Assembly (NCBI GenBank): GCA_002256385.1
Contig: NKJD01000006.1
Location: forward strand, 1-64,000
DNA length: 64,000 nt
Reading direction: 5' to 3'
From: Flavobacterium sp. BFFFF2
GTDB taxonomy: Bacteria; Bacteroidota; Bacteroidia; Flavobacteriales; Flavobacteriaceae
The notes below the pieces were generated by a model, which did not search any database, was not told the DNA's origin, and was given only the letters and a program-made list of their open reading frames with translations. Shown here piece after piece: positions 35,117-43,998 of this stretch (positions are counted from its first letter, which is position 1; each line of letters starts with the position of its first letter). A program made the translations under genes and the position numbers.

Positions 35117-35199
35117 TCGTTAAATGTGACTCAGAACCGGTGATGATAACCAATTATTATAAAAACAAAAAAGCTGGGAATATGAAACCCAGCTTTTTT
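35109..35199 (+). ncRNA. Candidate small RNA: promoter element plus strong terminator
   Basis: TATCTTTG at 35109-35116 is a perfect -7 element. About 50 bp later comes a very strong hairpin, AAAAAAGCTGGG/CCCAGCTTTTTT (35167-35199), ending in a T-run. No open frame lies between. A transcript of about 75-80 nt is predicted. The hairpin could also stop minus-strand transcription. No known RNA family is recognised, and a -33 element is not clear. Confidence 0.4.
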
Positions 35200-35352
35200 C
35201 AATCTTAACTAACCTAAACTAAACAAAAGTGCTTCACTTTTTATTCTTGACAAATGTAACTCATTGGTTTTTAGTTAGCTGTTAATTTTAGGTTAAACTA
35301 TTTACGGTTTTTTTACAGCATTATTTTATTCGTAATTATTTAAATTATCATC

Positions 35353-35360
35353 TATATTTG
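35353..35360 (+). promoter_or_regulatory. -7 promoter element of yggS (TATATTTG)
   Basis: TATATTTG ends 7 bp before the ATG at 35368, so the transcript would have almost no leader. Confidence 0.5.
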
Positions 35361-35367
35361 ACTTAAT

Positions 35368-36030
35368 ATGTCGCAGATTGCACAACAAATTGCCCAAATA
35401 ACTACCGAATTGCTGCCAAATGTGACCTTGGTGGCGGTTTCAAAAACCCAGCCTTTGGCAGCATTAGAAAGTGCTTACCAAGCAGGTCAACGCCATTTTG
35501 GCGAAAACAAGGTGCAAGAAATGACGGCCAAATGGGAACAATTGCCCAAAGACATTCATTGGCACATGATTGGGCATTTGCAGCGCAACAAGGTCAAATA
35601 CATGGCGCCTTATGTGGCCTTGGTTCATGGGGTTGATTCATTGGCATTATTGGCTGAAATTGACCGCCAAGCCCAAAAATGTGGCCGCATCATTCCGTGT
35701 TTGCTGCAAGTATTTATCGCCCAAGAAGAAACCAAGTTTGGCTTTGACCAAGTGGAGTTAATAGCAGTGTTAACTTCCGAATTGGCTACTCAATTTCCAA
35801 ACATCCGCATTAAAGGGCTGATGGGCATGGCCTCCAACACCGATGACCAAGCGCAAATCCGCAAAGAGTTTGCCGGGCTTAAGCAATTATTTGACCATTT
35901 TGCGCACATGAATCCAACCGCTTTTGACATGACCATTTTATCGATGGGGATGAGTGGTGATTTTCATATCGCAATGGAAGAAGGGAGTACGCTTATTCGG
36001 GTGGGAAGTCGTATATTTGGGGGGAGGTAG
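35368..36030 (+). CDS. YggS/PLPBP family pyridoxal phosphate-binding protein
   Basis: The 220-residue single-domain TIM-barrel PLP protein (COG0325) is involved in vitamin B6 and amino-acid homeostasis rather than catalysis. The PLP lysine is in VAVSKTQP (about residue 30). Other blocks are FGENKVQE, WHMIGHLQRNKVK, VHGVDS, KFGF, IKGLMGMAS and LSMGMSGDFHIAMEEGSTLIRVGSRIFG. The length is normal. The ATG is directly behind a promoter element. Confidence 0.92.
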   Translation: MSQIAQQIAQITTELLPNVTLVAVSKTQPLAALESAYQAGQRHFGENKVQEMTAKWEQLPKDIHWHMIGHLQRNKVKYMAPYVALVHGVDSLALLAEIDRQAQKCGRIIPCLLQVFIAQEETKFGFDQVELIAVLTSELATQFPNIRIKGLMGMASNTDDQAQIRKEFAGLKQLFDHFAHMNPTAFDMTILSMGMSGDFHIAMEEGSTLIRVGSRIFGGR

Positions 36031-36110
36031 TAATTGGAATTTTGAATTCTAAATTTTGAATTCTAAATTTTGGATTTGAAAAATTGGACTCGACAAACTA
36101 CTCGTTTTTT
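36031..36110. repeat. Short AATTTTGAATTCTAA repeat tract
   Basis: Two to three imperfect AATTTTGAATTCTA units follow the yggS stop, the same kind of simple-sequence tract as at other gene ends, without a GACCCGAG element. Confidence 0.5.
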
Positions 36111-36196
36111 GATAATTTGACAAATCATTTTTTTTATTTATAAATATTACAAGCATTACATCTTTACAAACATTACAACTTTACAAAAACAAGAAT

Positions 36197-37582
36197 TTGT
36201 ACGCAATACTCGACATAGAAACCACTGGCGGTGCTTATAACGAAGAAGGAATAACCGAAATTGCTATTTATCAATTTGACGGGCACGATACGACCGACCA
36301 GTTTATTAGTTTAATCAATCCTGAAATTCCGATACAGCCGTTTGTGGTGAAGTTAACGGGCATCAACAATGCCATGTTGCGCAGTGCACCTAAGTTCTAT
36401 GAGGTGGCCAAGCGCATTTTAGAAATTACACAGGGTTGTACATTGGTGGCGCACAATGCCTCTTTTGACTACCGCATTTTGCAAATGGAGTTTGCCCGTT
36501 TGGGCTATCCTTTTGAAATGCCGACTTTGTGTACGGTTGAATTGGCCAAAAAAACCATACCCGACATGCCGTCTTATAGCTTGGGCAAGTTGGTACGGTC
36601 GTTGGGGATTCCGATTACCGACCGCCATCGGGCCAGTGGTGATGCCTTGGCTACGCTCAAATTGTTTCAAATGATTTTGGCCAAAGACACCACCAAATCC
36701 ATTTTGTCGGGCATGGTCAAAGAGCAAGCAAAAAAAGGCATTTCGCCCAAATTGCTTGATATTTTGGCTGAATTGCCCAATGAAACGGGCATATATTACA
36801 TCCACAACGAAAAAGGCACCGTCATTTATATTGGCAAAAGCAAGAGCATCAAAAAGCGGGTGACCCAGCATTTTACGGGTTCCGACCGCAAATCGATGCG
36901 CATTCAGGCGGAGGTGTTTACGGTAACTTTTGAAGAAACGGGCAGCGAACTGATTGCTTTGCTCAAAGAAAGCCAGGAAATCAAGGTCAATAAACCCATT
37001 TACAACCGTGCCCAACGCAAAAGTATTTTTCCGTGGGGCATTTATTTGCATACACCAACAGATGGCTATTGGGCTCTATATATTGAAAAAATCGATGGCC
37101 GCAAACGCGAGATGTTGGCTTGTACTTCGATCCAAGAAGCCAAAAGTTTGTTGTTTAAATTAACGGGCGAATTTGGTTTGTGCCAAAAAATCAATGGCTT
37201 ATATGACCATACGGGGGCTTGTTTTCAGTTTAGCATCCGCGAATGTGCGGGGGCTTGCATTGGTCAAGAGCCTGTTGAAATGTACAACCAAAGGGTACAA
37301 CAACTCATTGATCGGTATGGCAATGACCACGAATCGATGATCCTGATTGACCGCGGACGCTACGTTGAGGAACGCTCGGCCGTTTGGATTGAAAATGGGG
37401 TGTACAAAGGCTATTGTTTCTACGATTTGAACTTTCAGATTTCCCGCCCCGACATTTTGCGCAACTTGTTGATTCCGATGGAAAACAACCGCGACACCCA
37501 ACGGATTATTCGGGGGTATTTGCGCAAAAATAAAGTGTTAAAAGTGCTGCCGCTTGGGCAAGATGCTGACCCAGATGCGTAA
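36197..37582 (+). CDS. DEDD exonuclease fused to a GIY-YIG nuclease (DnaQ/UvrC-N type)
   Basis: The protein has 461 residues. Residues 1-170 form a DnaQ-like 3'-5' exonuclease: AILDIETTGG (ExoI), AHNASFDYRILQMEF (ExoII) and HRASGDALATLKLF (ExoIII, DEDDh type). Residues of about 195-290 form a GIY-YIG nuclease like the UvrC N-terminus (NETGIYYIHN...VIYIGKSKSIKKRV). A UvrC-related tail follows, including CAGACIG. Homologues are annotated as polymerase III epsilon-like or Cho-like. It probably acts in DNA repair. The start is TTG 36197, because motif ExoI begins five codons later and no ATG is available. Confidence 0.88.
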   Translation: MYAILDIETTGGAYNEEGITEIAIYQFDGHDTTDQFISLINPEIPIQPFVVKLTGINNAMLRSAPKFYEVAKRILEITQGCTLVAHNASFDYRILQMEFARLGYPFEMPTLCTVELAKKTIPDMPSYSLGKLVRSLGIPITDRHRASGDALATLKLFQMILAKDTTKSILSGMVKEQAKKGISPKLLDILAELPNETGIYYIHNEKGTVIYIGKSKSIKKRVTQHFTGSDRKSMRIQAEVFTVTFEETGSELIALLKESQEIKVNKPIYNRAQRKSIFPWGIYLHTPTDGYWALYIEKIDGRKREMLACTSIQEAKSLLFKLTGEFGLCQKINGLYDHTGACFQFSIRECAGACIGQEPVEMYNQRVQQLIDRYGNDHESMILIDRGRYVEERSAVWIENGVYKGYCFYDLNFQISRPDILRNLLIPMENNRDTQRIIRGYLRKNKVLKVLPLGQDADPDA

Positions 37583-38723
37583 CACACTCATTGCCACTGC
37601 CAAACGAATTCGGCCCTTTTTGCATAGTGAACAAGCAGGGGGGAGGTTGCTCATGTTGGCCACCGCCCTTTCGGTCTTGCTGGCTAACAGCCCGTGGAGT
37701 TCGTCATACATCGGTTGTTGGGACCAGGTGGTTTTTCATCATTCGTTGTCGCAATGGATCAATGATGCCGTGATGGCTTTTTTCTTTTTGTTGGTGGGCC
37801 TCGAACTAAAACGCGAAGTGTTGTTTGGCTTGCTGTCTAAGTGGCAATTTGCCGTGATGCCCATGGCGGCAGCCATTGGCGGCATGCTGGTACCCGTACT
37901 AATTTTTGCGGTTTTTAATTACAATACAACCACCTTATCGGGGGCTGGCATTCCGATGGCAACTGACATTGCATTTGCCTTGGCCATATTGGCTTTGGGT
38001 GGCAAAGCTGTACCTTATGCTTTAAAAGTTTTTTTAACCGCCTTGGCAGTCATTGACGATTTGGGCGCGATCGCCGTAATCGCTGTGGGCTATACCAAAA
38101 ACATCCAAAGCGTGTATTTGGGTTTGGCAGGCGGGTTGATTCTTTGCTTATACTTGTTACACCGCAAGCGCGTTTCCAAAAGTTGGCCTTACATGATTTT
38201 GGGCTTACTGCTTTGGATTGCCTTGTTTCAATCGGGGGTACATGCCACTTTGGCCGGGGTTATTTTGGCTTTATTTATTCCTTTGAACAATAATGAAGAA
38301 CCCGCTTTAGCGAGTCAATGGCAACATTTTTTGCATGTGCCCGTGGCACTGTTGGTGTTGCCGTTGTTTGCATTGGCCAACACGGCTTTGCCGCTTGGTG
38401 ACATCAAATGGGCAACATTAACTGCGCCTTTGGCAATGGGTATCTTTTGGGGTTTATTTTTAGGCAAACCGCTTGGCATATTGGGTGGTGTTTGGGTCGT
38501 TCAAAAAGCTAAATGGGGCCAATTGCCTGCTGAACTTTCCATGAAACATATTTTACTTGTTGGCATCATGGGCGGCATTGGCTTTACGATGTCGTTGTTT
38601 ATTTCCATGTTGGCATTGGATCAAGCTTCGCTGATTCAAGATGCGAAAATGGTGGTGTTATTGGCGGCGGTGTTTTCGTCAGTAGCAGGCATTGTTGCCA
38701 TGAAGCTCTTTTTGAAAAGGTAA
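37563..38723 (+). CDS. nhaA: Na+/H+ antiporter NhaA
   Basis: The inner-membrane antiporter of about 386 residues has twelve helices and exchanges two protons for one Na+. Motifs: AVMPMAAAIGGMLVPVLIF, GAGIPMATDIAFALAILALGG with the ion-binding aspartates, VFLTALAVIDDLGAIAVIA, and GIMGGIGFTMSLFISMLA near the C-terminus. The start at ATG 37563 (or 37575) overlaps the upstream nuclease gene, whose stop is at 37582, so translation may be coupled. Confidence 0.93.
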   Translation: MLTQMRNTLIATAKRIRPFLHSEQAGGRLLMLATALSVLLANSPWSSSYIGCWDQVVFHHSLSQWINDAVMAFFFLLVGLELKREVLFGLLSKWQFAVMPMAAAIGGMLVPVLIFAVFNYNTTTLSGAGIPMATDIAFALAILALGGKAVPYALKVFLTALAVIDDLGAIAVIAVGYTKNIQSVYLGLAGGLILCLYLLHRKRVSKSWPYMILGLLLWIALFQSGVHATLAGVILALFIPLNNNEEPALASQWQHFLHVPVALLVLPLFALANTALPLGDIKWATLTAPLAMGIFWGLFLGKPLGILGGVWVVQKAKWGQLPAELSMKHILLVGIMGGIGFTMSLFISMLALDQASLIQDAKMVVLLAAVFSSVAGIVAMKLFLKR

Positions 38724-38811
38724 TTGGTCGGTTGACAAACTTGATTAATTGTTGTAGTTGTAAATTTGTTAAAAATGAGCCCATTACATTCAATTGATTT
38801 ACATTTGACCC

Positions 38812-39222
38812 ATGAGCCAACCCGTAACATCGGGCCATTTGAAGCACCTTCATCTGGCCATTACTACTGCCGTCGTAATACCGATTGCCTTTATGTATGG
38901 CTTTTATCCGAATGTATTATTTGACCTCCGTCCAACCACCACCGACGAACTGAATGTGTACAAAGCCATCATGGGATTGTACATTGCCTTTGGCGGTTTT
39001 TGGATTTTGGGCATGCTGCTGCCGCGATTTTGGCAACCAGCCACCCAATCAAATATGCTCTTTTTGTTTGGTTTGGCCGCTGGGCGAACTTTGAGTATGT
39101 GTGTTGACGGCATCCCTTCCGTGCTTTTTTGCCTTGGTACTTTTGGCGAATATGTACTTGGGTTTTATGCTTTATATCAGTTGAGTCGGCAACCAATTCA
39201 TCCAGATGAAAAACGACATTAA
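38812..39222 (+). CDS. DUF4345 family membrane protein
   Basis: The protein has 136 residues and four hydrophobic segments. The middle part (NVYKAIMGLYIAFGGFWILGML) and the end (FGLAAGRTLSMCVDGIPSVLFCLGTFGEYVLGFYALYQL) match the DUF4345 pattern. The function is unknown. TACATTTG at 38800-38807 lies only 4 bp before the ATG, so the transcript may be leaderless if that element is used. Confidence 0.75.
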   Translation: MSQPVTSGHLKHLHLAITTAVVIPIAFMYGFYPNVLFDLRPTTTDELNVYKAIMGLYIAFGGFWILGMLLPRFWQPATQSNMLFLFGLAAGRTLSMCVDGIPSVLFCLGTFGEYVLGFYALYQLSRQPIHPDEKRH

Positions 39223-39240
39223 AAGACTTAGACGTAGTTT

Positions 39241-39554
39241 ATGAAATCAATTGTCTGCTTTTTGATTGTATGTCATTTCACTATGTCAACTGCGCAAATA
39301 CAGGTAAGTCATTTCAATACGGAACCAAAACCGACCATTGACCATAAACCATGCGAAGTGTGTGTCCGATATATTGGCAAAACCTACAATTATATAGCGC
39401 CTATTGTTAAAATGGTGTCTGCAACCATTGAACCCACGCAAGGTGGATTAGCAAAAATAAGATCGGTACACATTTCCCCAATACCGACAGCTATTCATGG
39501 CAAGTGAAAGGGAAAACGGTCGTTAAAAATTACAAAGTCAAAGAAACCAAATGA
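39241..39554 (+). pseudogene. Small secreted protein gene with a frameshift
   Basis: The gene starts at ATG 39241 with a signal peptide (KSIVCFLIVCHFTMSTAQ). The uninterrupted frame ends at 39507 with an unnatural tail. If one A is added in the A5 run near 39453, the frame continues as AKNKIGTHFPNTDSYSWQVKGKT...KETK and ends with TGA at 39552-39554. This overlaps the next ATG as ATGA, the usual operon junction. The corrected product would be about 104 residues, of unknown function. A true mutation, a sequencing error or slippage are all possible. Confidence 0.6.
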
Positions 39555-40654
39555 AACGCATTGCATTATTGATCAGTTGCTTTTTTTGTTTGCACACATT
39601 GTGGAGCCAAACTACCGATTTTGATCCTAATAAGGCCAAACAGATTTGGGGCGTCGGACACACGATTTCTGATAAAGGCGAAGAAAATTTTCTCGCTTTA
39701 TATCCTGCTAATATAAAACCGTTACCCGAGAATATCAAGGCGCTTTTAGCAGCGATTGCCGTGTTTGCTCCAGTTGATGTATTGTATATAAACGAATTAG
39801 CGACCATGTTGGGATATGCCAGCTTGGAGGCAGCCAATCAACAGCTCGCTACAAAATGGCTCGCAGACAGTGGGCGAATCAATCAAGATTTGTTTTTTAG
39901 TGGGTTGTCATTAATTTATTCCAAAAAAAACATCTACTTGTTGAGCGGGGGTTGGGATACCCATGTTTTGGTATTTGAACAAAACAAAAAAGGCGTCATC
40001 ACTTTCAAAGAAAAATACGACAGCAGCGAAATGAACCGGACAGCGTCGGACATTGATAGGCAAGCGCGGTTAAAATACGAAGCAAGTAAATCGGCCATTT
40101 CAGACAAAGGCGTGGTCATTAATGGGTTAAAATGGGCCAGTCGGAATGTGGGAACGCCTCATACGTTTGTCAAAAAGCGCCAAGATGCGGGGATGCATTA
40201 TCAATTTAATAGAAAAACTGGTTGGAACCAGTACAGCCATGCAGCATGGGATATGACCATGGACGAAAGCAGGACTTGGACATCACCAAACGATCCGTGT
40301 CCGAAAGGCTGGCGGGTTCCTAGCTACCAAGATTTTTTAACCTTATTAGATTCCAGCAAAGTAGCCCAAAGTTGGACCAACCAGCAAGGCGTCCGTGGGA
40401 TACAATTTACCGATAAGCAGACCAAAAATTGGTTGTTTCTGCCGTTTGCAGGGTATCGACGCTATGAAGATGGCCGATTGGGCAATGATGATGGCCATTA
40501 TTGGACCAGTGAGCAAAGCAAACCAGGGCCAACCGATTGTACGGAGGCACCCGAATGCAACCTGATGTTTTATTTATACCTATCAGCCGATGGCGCCTAT
40601 TTGAGTAAAAACGGCCCGAATTATGGATTTACTGTGCGTTGTGTGGGGGAATGA
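39551..40654 (+). CDS. Secreted FISUMP-domain protein
   Basis: The protein has 367 residues and a signal peptide (KRIALLISCFFCLHTLWSQ). The N-terminal half (about 20-180) is unfamiliar. The C-terminal half is a 'Fibrobacter succinogenes major paralogous' (FISUMP) domain: INGLKWASRNVG, DPCPKGWRVPSYQDFLTLLDSS, FLPFAGYRR, GHYWTSEQS and ending YGFTVRCVGE. This domain is common in exported Bacteroidota proteins; its role is unknown. The start ATG overlaps the stop of the repaired upstream gene. Confidence 0.8.
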   Translation: MKRIALLISCFFCLHTLWSQTTDFDPNKAKQIWGVGHTISDKGEENFLALYPANIKPLPENIKALLAAIAVFAPVDVLYINELATMLGYASLEAANQQLATKWLADSGRINQDLFFSGLSLIYSKKNIYLLSGGWDTHVLVFEQNKKGVITFKEKYDSSEMNRTASDIDRQARLKYEASKSAISDKGVVINGLKWASRNVGTPHTFVKKRQDAGMHYQFNRKTGWNQYSHAAWDMTMDESRTWTSPNDPCPKGWRVPSYQDFLTLLDSSKVAQSWTNQQGVRGIQFTDKQTKNWLFLPFAGYRRYEDGRLGNDDGHYWTSEQSKPGPTDCTEAPECNLMFYLYLSADGAYLSKNGPNYGFTVRCVGE

Positions 40655-40784
40655 ATTTTAAAATAAACAGCCGTTTTTCGGATAATGACGGATTAACAAG
40701 ACGGAGGGATCAAGCTTTCTAATGCTCATTTTTATTTTAAATTTATCGCGGTGGTATACCGACTGAAATAGAAATGAAAAGTAT

Positions 40785-41330
40785 ATGAAAAATAGAGAAT
40801 TTATAAGTTATGGTTTTTTCCTCTTTATTGTACTGCTTTCTTCTTGTGCAACAATAAAAAAATACGAAGGCATCGATCAAAAGAAAATAAGTGACGTAAA
40901 AGAAATTGAAGGTGAATACGAAAATGGGGCAGCTCAAAATAAAAACGTATCATTTAGAAGCATTAAAAGTTACATTGACTTTTTAGATAAAGTTAAAGAT
41001 ACAGCCGCTGTAAAAAGTGTGAAAATTGCAGTTTTAAATGACAAGAAAATTCAATTCATTTTTAAAACCGAAAATGGAACTGAAAACAAATATGAAACGG
41101 GATATAAACTGGGTAAAAATGGATTTATTTTTTTAAAAAACAAAAACTTTAGGTTCACAGGGTTACCATATATTTTTGGTGGTTTTACAATTAACAAAAC
41201 AGAAATTGGCTTAACAAAACAGAATCATTTAATTTTAAACGGTGTAAAAGTTGATGAAGGAGCAATTTTATTGATTCTGCCTGCCTCTTTCCCCAAAATT
41301 AACTTTACCGAACAATATAATAAAAAGTAA
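40785..41330 (+). CDS. Lipoprotein of unknown function
   Basis: The protein has 181 residues with a lipobox FIVLLSSC, so the mature protein would be lipid-anchored. The remaining sequence is Lys/Asn-rich (KKYEGIDQKKISDVKEIEGEYENG) with predicted beta strands, and no family is recognised. Codons are more AT-rich than in neighbouring genes, as in the gene at 10423-11211. No clear promoter is seen. Confidence 0.6.
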   Translation: MKNREFISYGFFLFIVLLSSCATIKKYEGIDQKKISDVKEIEGEYENGAAQNKNVSFRSIKSYIDFLDKVKDTAAVKSVKIAVLNDKKIQFIFKTENGTENKYETGYKLGKNGFIFLKNKNFRFTGLPYIFGGFTINKTEIGLTKQNHLILNGVKVDEGAILLILPASFPKINFTEQYNKK

Positions 41331-41552
41331 GATATCTGCCGGTTACAATCTAATAAAATGTAGGTTTTTATATTTTCAAATCAACAACTGCTTTAACTGC
41401 TAAATCCTTGCAGTGTGTTAAACCTAATTATAAATTTAGCGGGATCATTGAGTCGAAAAAAAAACAATGATTGCCAGAATGGACAATTCAATTGGCAAAT
41501 TCAAATTCAAAAGGAAGTAACGCCCGGTGATTAAATACAAAAGTATAATCCA

Positions 41553-42491
41553 CTAATTTACCAGTACAACCTTCCCCTGTATTCCAACAGAACATTCGTG
41601 CGCACTTTGCACCCAGTACTTTTTTTGATTTTCACCAAGCACGCTAAGCAAATAATAGCCACCTCTAAAAAAAACTTCCTGTATCTGGCAATCGCCTTTT
41701 GGTTCTGCTACAAAGATTAATTGATGTGGAAATACATATTGTTCCTTTTCTTGGTCTTGCCAGACCGAATATTCCCCAAATAAACCTGCTACATACTCAT
41801 TCGGTGGGTTTTGGTATAATGGTTTCACGGCATCAAAGGCCAACACTTCGCCATTGTGAAGTACCATGACTTGTTCTGCAAAGGAGAGCACATCAGTCAT
41901 GTCATGGGTGGCAATAAGACAAGTGATTTGTTGCTTTTGTAGGTAGGCAAACAAATTTTGACGCAACGCATTTTTCCGAAAACTGTCAATGTGGCTAAAG
42001 GGTTCGTCCAACAACAGCACTTCAGGTTCCACCGCCAAGGCACGTGCCAATGCCACGCGTTGCATTTGACCCCCACTCAAAAATTGCACTTTGGTTTCGG
42101 CCCACTGTGTCATGTCGACCACCTCGAGGAGTTCATCAACTCGGGCTCTTTTGAGCGCGGGATAAATATTTGACAAAAATTTACCCACGTTTTCACGTAC
42201 GGTAATGTAGGGCATCAAATCAAAATCTTGAGCCAAATATTTCATCTGCTCCATGCCAGGAATTAAATTTTTGGATGGCCCCGTAATTTGGTCTTCGCCC
42301 CAATACAAGGCGCCTTGGTTGGCATCAAGCAAGCCGTAAATCAATTTGAGCAGCGTACTTTTCCCACAACCACTTTCGCCAATAATAGCAGATACTTGAC
42401 CTGCTTTAAAAGTGGCCGTCACTTTTGAAATGCTGGGTTTAATGCTTTTCGGATATTGAAACGTAACTTGGTTCAGTTGAATTGTTTTCAT
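41553..42491 (-). CDS. ABC transporter ATP-binding protein
   Basis: The protein has 312 residues. Walker A is GESGCGKST, the signature is LSGGQMQRVALARALA, Walker B is VLLLDEPFSHID and the switch His is in CLIATHDMTDVLSF. A C-terminal part of about 80 residues after the ATPase looks like the regulatory/TOBE-type tail of the PotA/FbpC/sulfate importer class. No permease or binding protein is encoded nearby, so the transported substrate is unknown. It is probably monocistronic. Confidence 0.85.
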   Translation of the reverse strand: MKTIQLNQVTFQYPKSIKPSISKVTATFKAGQVSAIIGESGCGKSTLLKLIYGLLDANQGALYWGEDQITGPSKNLIPGMEQMKYLAQDFDLMPYITVRENVGKFLSNIYPALKRARVDELLEVVDMTQWAETKVQFLSGGQMQRVALARALAVEPEVLLLDEPFSHIDSFRKNALRQNLFAYLQKQQITCLIATHDMTDVLSFAEQVMVLHNGEVLAFDAVKPLYQNPPNEYVAGLFGEYSVWQDQEKEQYVFPHQLIFVAEPKGDCQIQEVFFRGGYYLLSVLGENQKKYWVQSAHECSVGIQGKVVLVN

Positions 42492-42628
42492 GGAACATTT
42501 AAAAAATTGACTGTATCAATCACAATGCATTCAGATTGATTTGTTTGCACATTAAAATCAAATGATCCCTTGCTAAATCAAGCGATAAATGTAGTTTATG
42601 ACATTATTTTACGTTGAGCAAAATACTA

Positions 42629-42670
42629 AAAAAAAGGCAGCTTTCACCGCAATGAAAACCACCTTTTTTT
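42629..42670. terminator. Terminator between the ABC ATPase and UbiB-like genes
   Basis: AAAAAAAGG and CCTTTTTTT bracket a partly paired inner stem (TTTC/GAAA). It lies after the minus-strand UbiB-like gene and gives a T-run on that strand. Confidence 0.7.
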
Positions 42671-42688
42671 GAATAGTACAATTAAAAT

Positions 42689-43996
42689 CTAAATCAGTTG
42701 CAAATACTGTTGGGTATCTATGTTCGCTTTTAAATCATGAAGCAATTGGTACAGACCAAAAAAAGTACGATTGATGTATAAAAAATGCGCTGATCCACGG
42801 TTGCCGTTCATTTTACGGAGCTTGGAGTCCTTGGCCAAACGCTCGCCCAATGCAGCCATGCGACTAAAAAATTGGTCGTCCGAAAAATCAAAAGTCTCTG
42901 ACTGTAAAGGCTTTGAAAATAGCATTAACAATTCTTGAAATATGCTTCTATAATAATTGATTTCGTCTGGCGTATCGTCAGGACGTACAATTTCTAGGGC
43001 AATAAGCGGCTTCATCATCGCTTCCACATCAGCCAGTACTTCTGGCTTGGCCAATTCAAAATACGGAATATAAAAATCGTCTGGAATGCGTTTAATGCAA
43101 CCAAAATCAATGGCTACGAGTTTGCCAGCAGTATCCACCAAAAAATTACCGGGATGCGGATCGGCGTGCACCGCTTTTAAATGGTGAATCTGAAACAGAT
43201 AAAAATCCCACAAGGCCTGACCCAGTTGGTTAGCTTGATCTTGGTTGGTGTTTGCTTTGCAAAACTCCGACAAATGAACCCCATCAATCCATTCCATGGT
43301 TAAAATTTTGGGTGATGACCATTCTGGATAGTATTCAGGGAACCTAATGTTAGTCAACTTTTTGCAAGCCTCTGTATGTTCAATACTTTGCTTGAGTTCA
43401 AGCGTGTAGTCGGTTTCTTCGAGTAATTTATTTTCCACTTCAATAAAATACTTTTCAGAATCTTTTCCCTTTAAGTTAAACATCCTAGTAGCAAATGGTT
43501 TCACCATCGCCAAGTCACTTTTGATGCTGTCGGCCACACCTGGATATTGGATTTTCACCGCTATTTTTTTTCCATCTTTTTCTGCCAAATGCACTTGGCC
43601 AATGCTGGCTGCTTGCACCGCTTCGGCCGAGAAAGTTTCAAACAGTTGTTCTGGATAAATGCCTAAATGATTTTTAAATGTTTTACGGGCCAATGGCCCA
43701 GAAAGTGGTGGCACCGAAAATTGAGACAATGAAAATTGCTCCACATACGCCTGCGGCATGATGTTCTTATCCATGCTCAGCATTTGAGCTACTTTGAGCG
43801 CACTGCCTTTTAGCTGTTGCAGGCCCTCATAAATATCACCGGCATTTTCTTGGTGCAATTTTTCTTTGGTCAAAGAGGGATTGATCACTTTTTCACCATA
43901 ATAGGCAGCATAATTGCCACCTACTTTAAAGCCCGTTTTTACCAATTGGCCAGCACGGGCAATTTTGCTGGTGGGAATTCGATCGAGTGATTTCAT
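42689..43996 (-). CDS. AarF/UbiB (ABC1) family kinase-like protein
   Basis: The 435-residue atypical kinase-like protein has the family KxGQ-type N-terminus (LQQLKGSALKVAQMLSMD), an Ala-rich loop (AASIGQVHLA) in place of the glycine-rich loop, VKIQYPGV with the catalytic Lys, LLEETDYTLEL, HADPHPGNFLV (catalytic loop) and AIDFGCIKRI (DFG-like). Relatives support ubiquinone or other lipid metabolism; a Flavobacteria-like host would use menaquinone, so the exact role is open. It starts 2 bp after the TetR-type gene stop, so the pair is one operon. Confidence 0.88.
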   Translation of the reverse strand: MKSLDRIPTSKIARAGQLVKTGFKVGGNYAAYYGEKVINPSLTKEKLHQENAGDIYEGLQQLKGSALKVAQMLSMDKNIMPQAYVEQFSLSQFSVPPLSGPLARKTFKNHLGIYPEQLFETFSAEAVQAASIGQVHLAEKDGKKIAVKIQYPGVADSIKSDLAMVKPFATRMFNLKGKDSEKYFIEVENKLLEETDYTLELKQSIEHTEACKKLTNIRFPEYYPEWSSPKILTMEWIDGVHLSEFCKANTNQDQANQLGQALWDFYLFQIHHLKAVHADPHPGNFLVDTAGKLVAIDFGCIKRIPDDFYIPYFELAKPEVLADVEAMMKPLIALEIVRPDDTPDEINYYRSIFQELLMLFSKPLQSETFDFSDDQFFSRMAALGERLAKDSKLRKMNGNRGSAHFLYINRTFFGLYQLLHDLKANIDTQQYLQLI

Positions 43997-43998
43997 GT

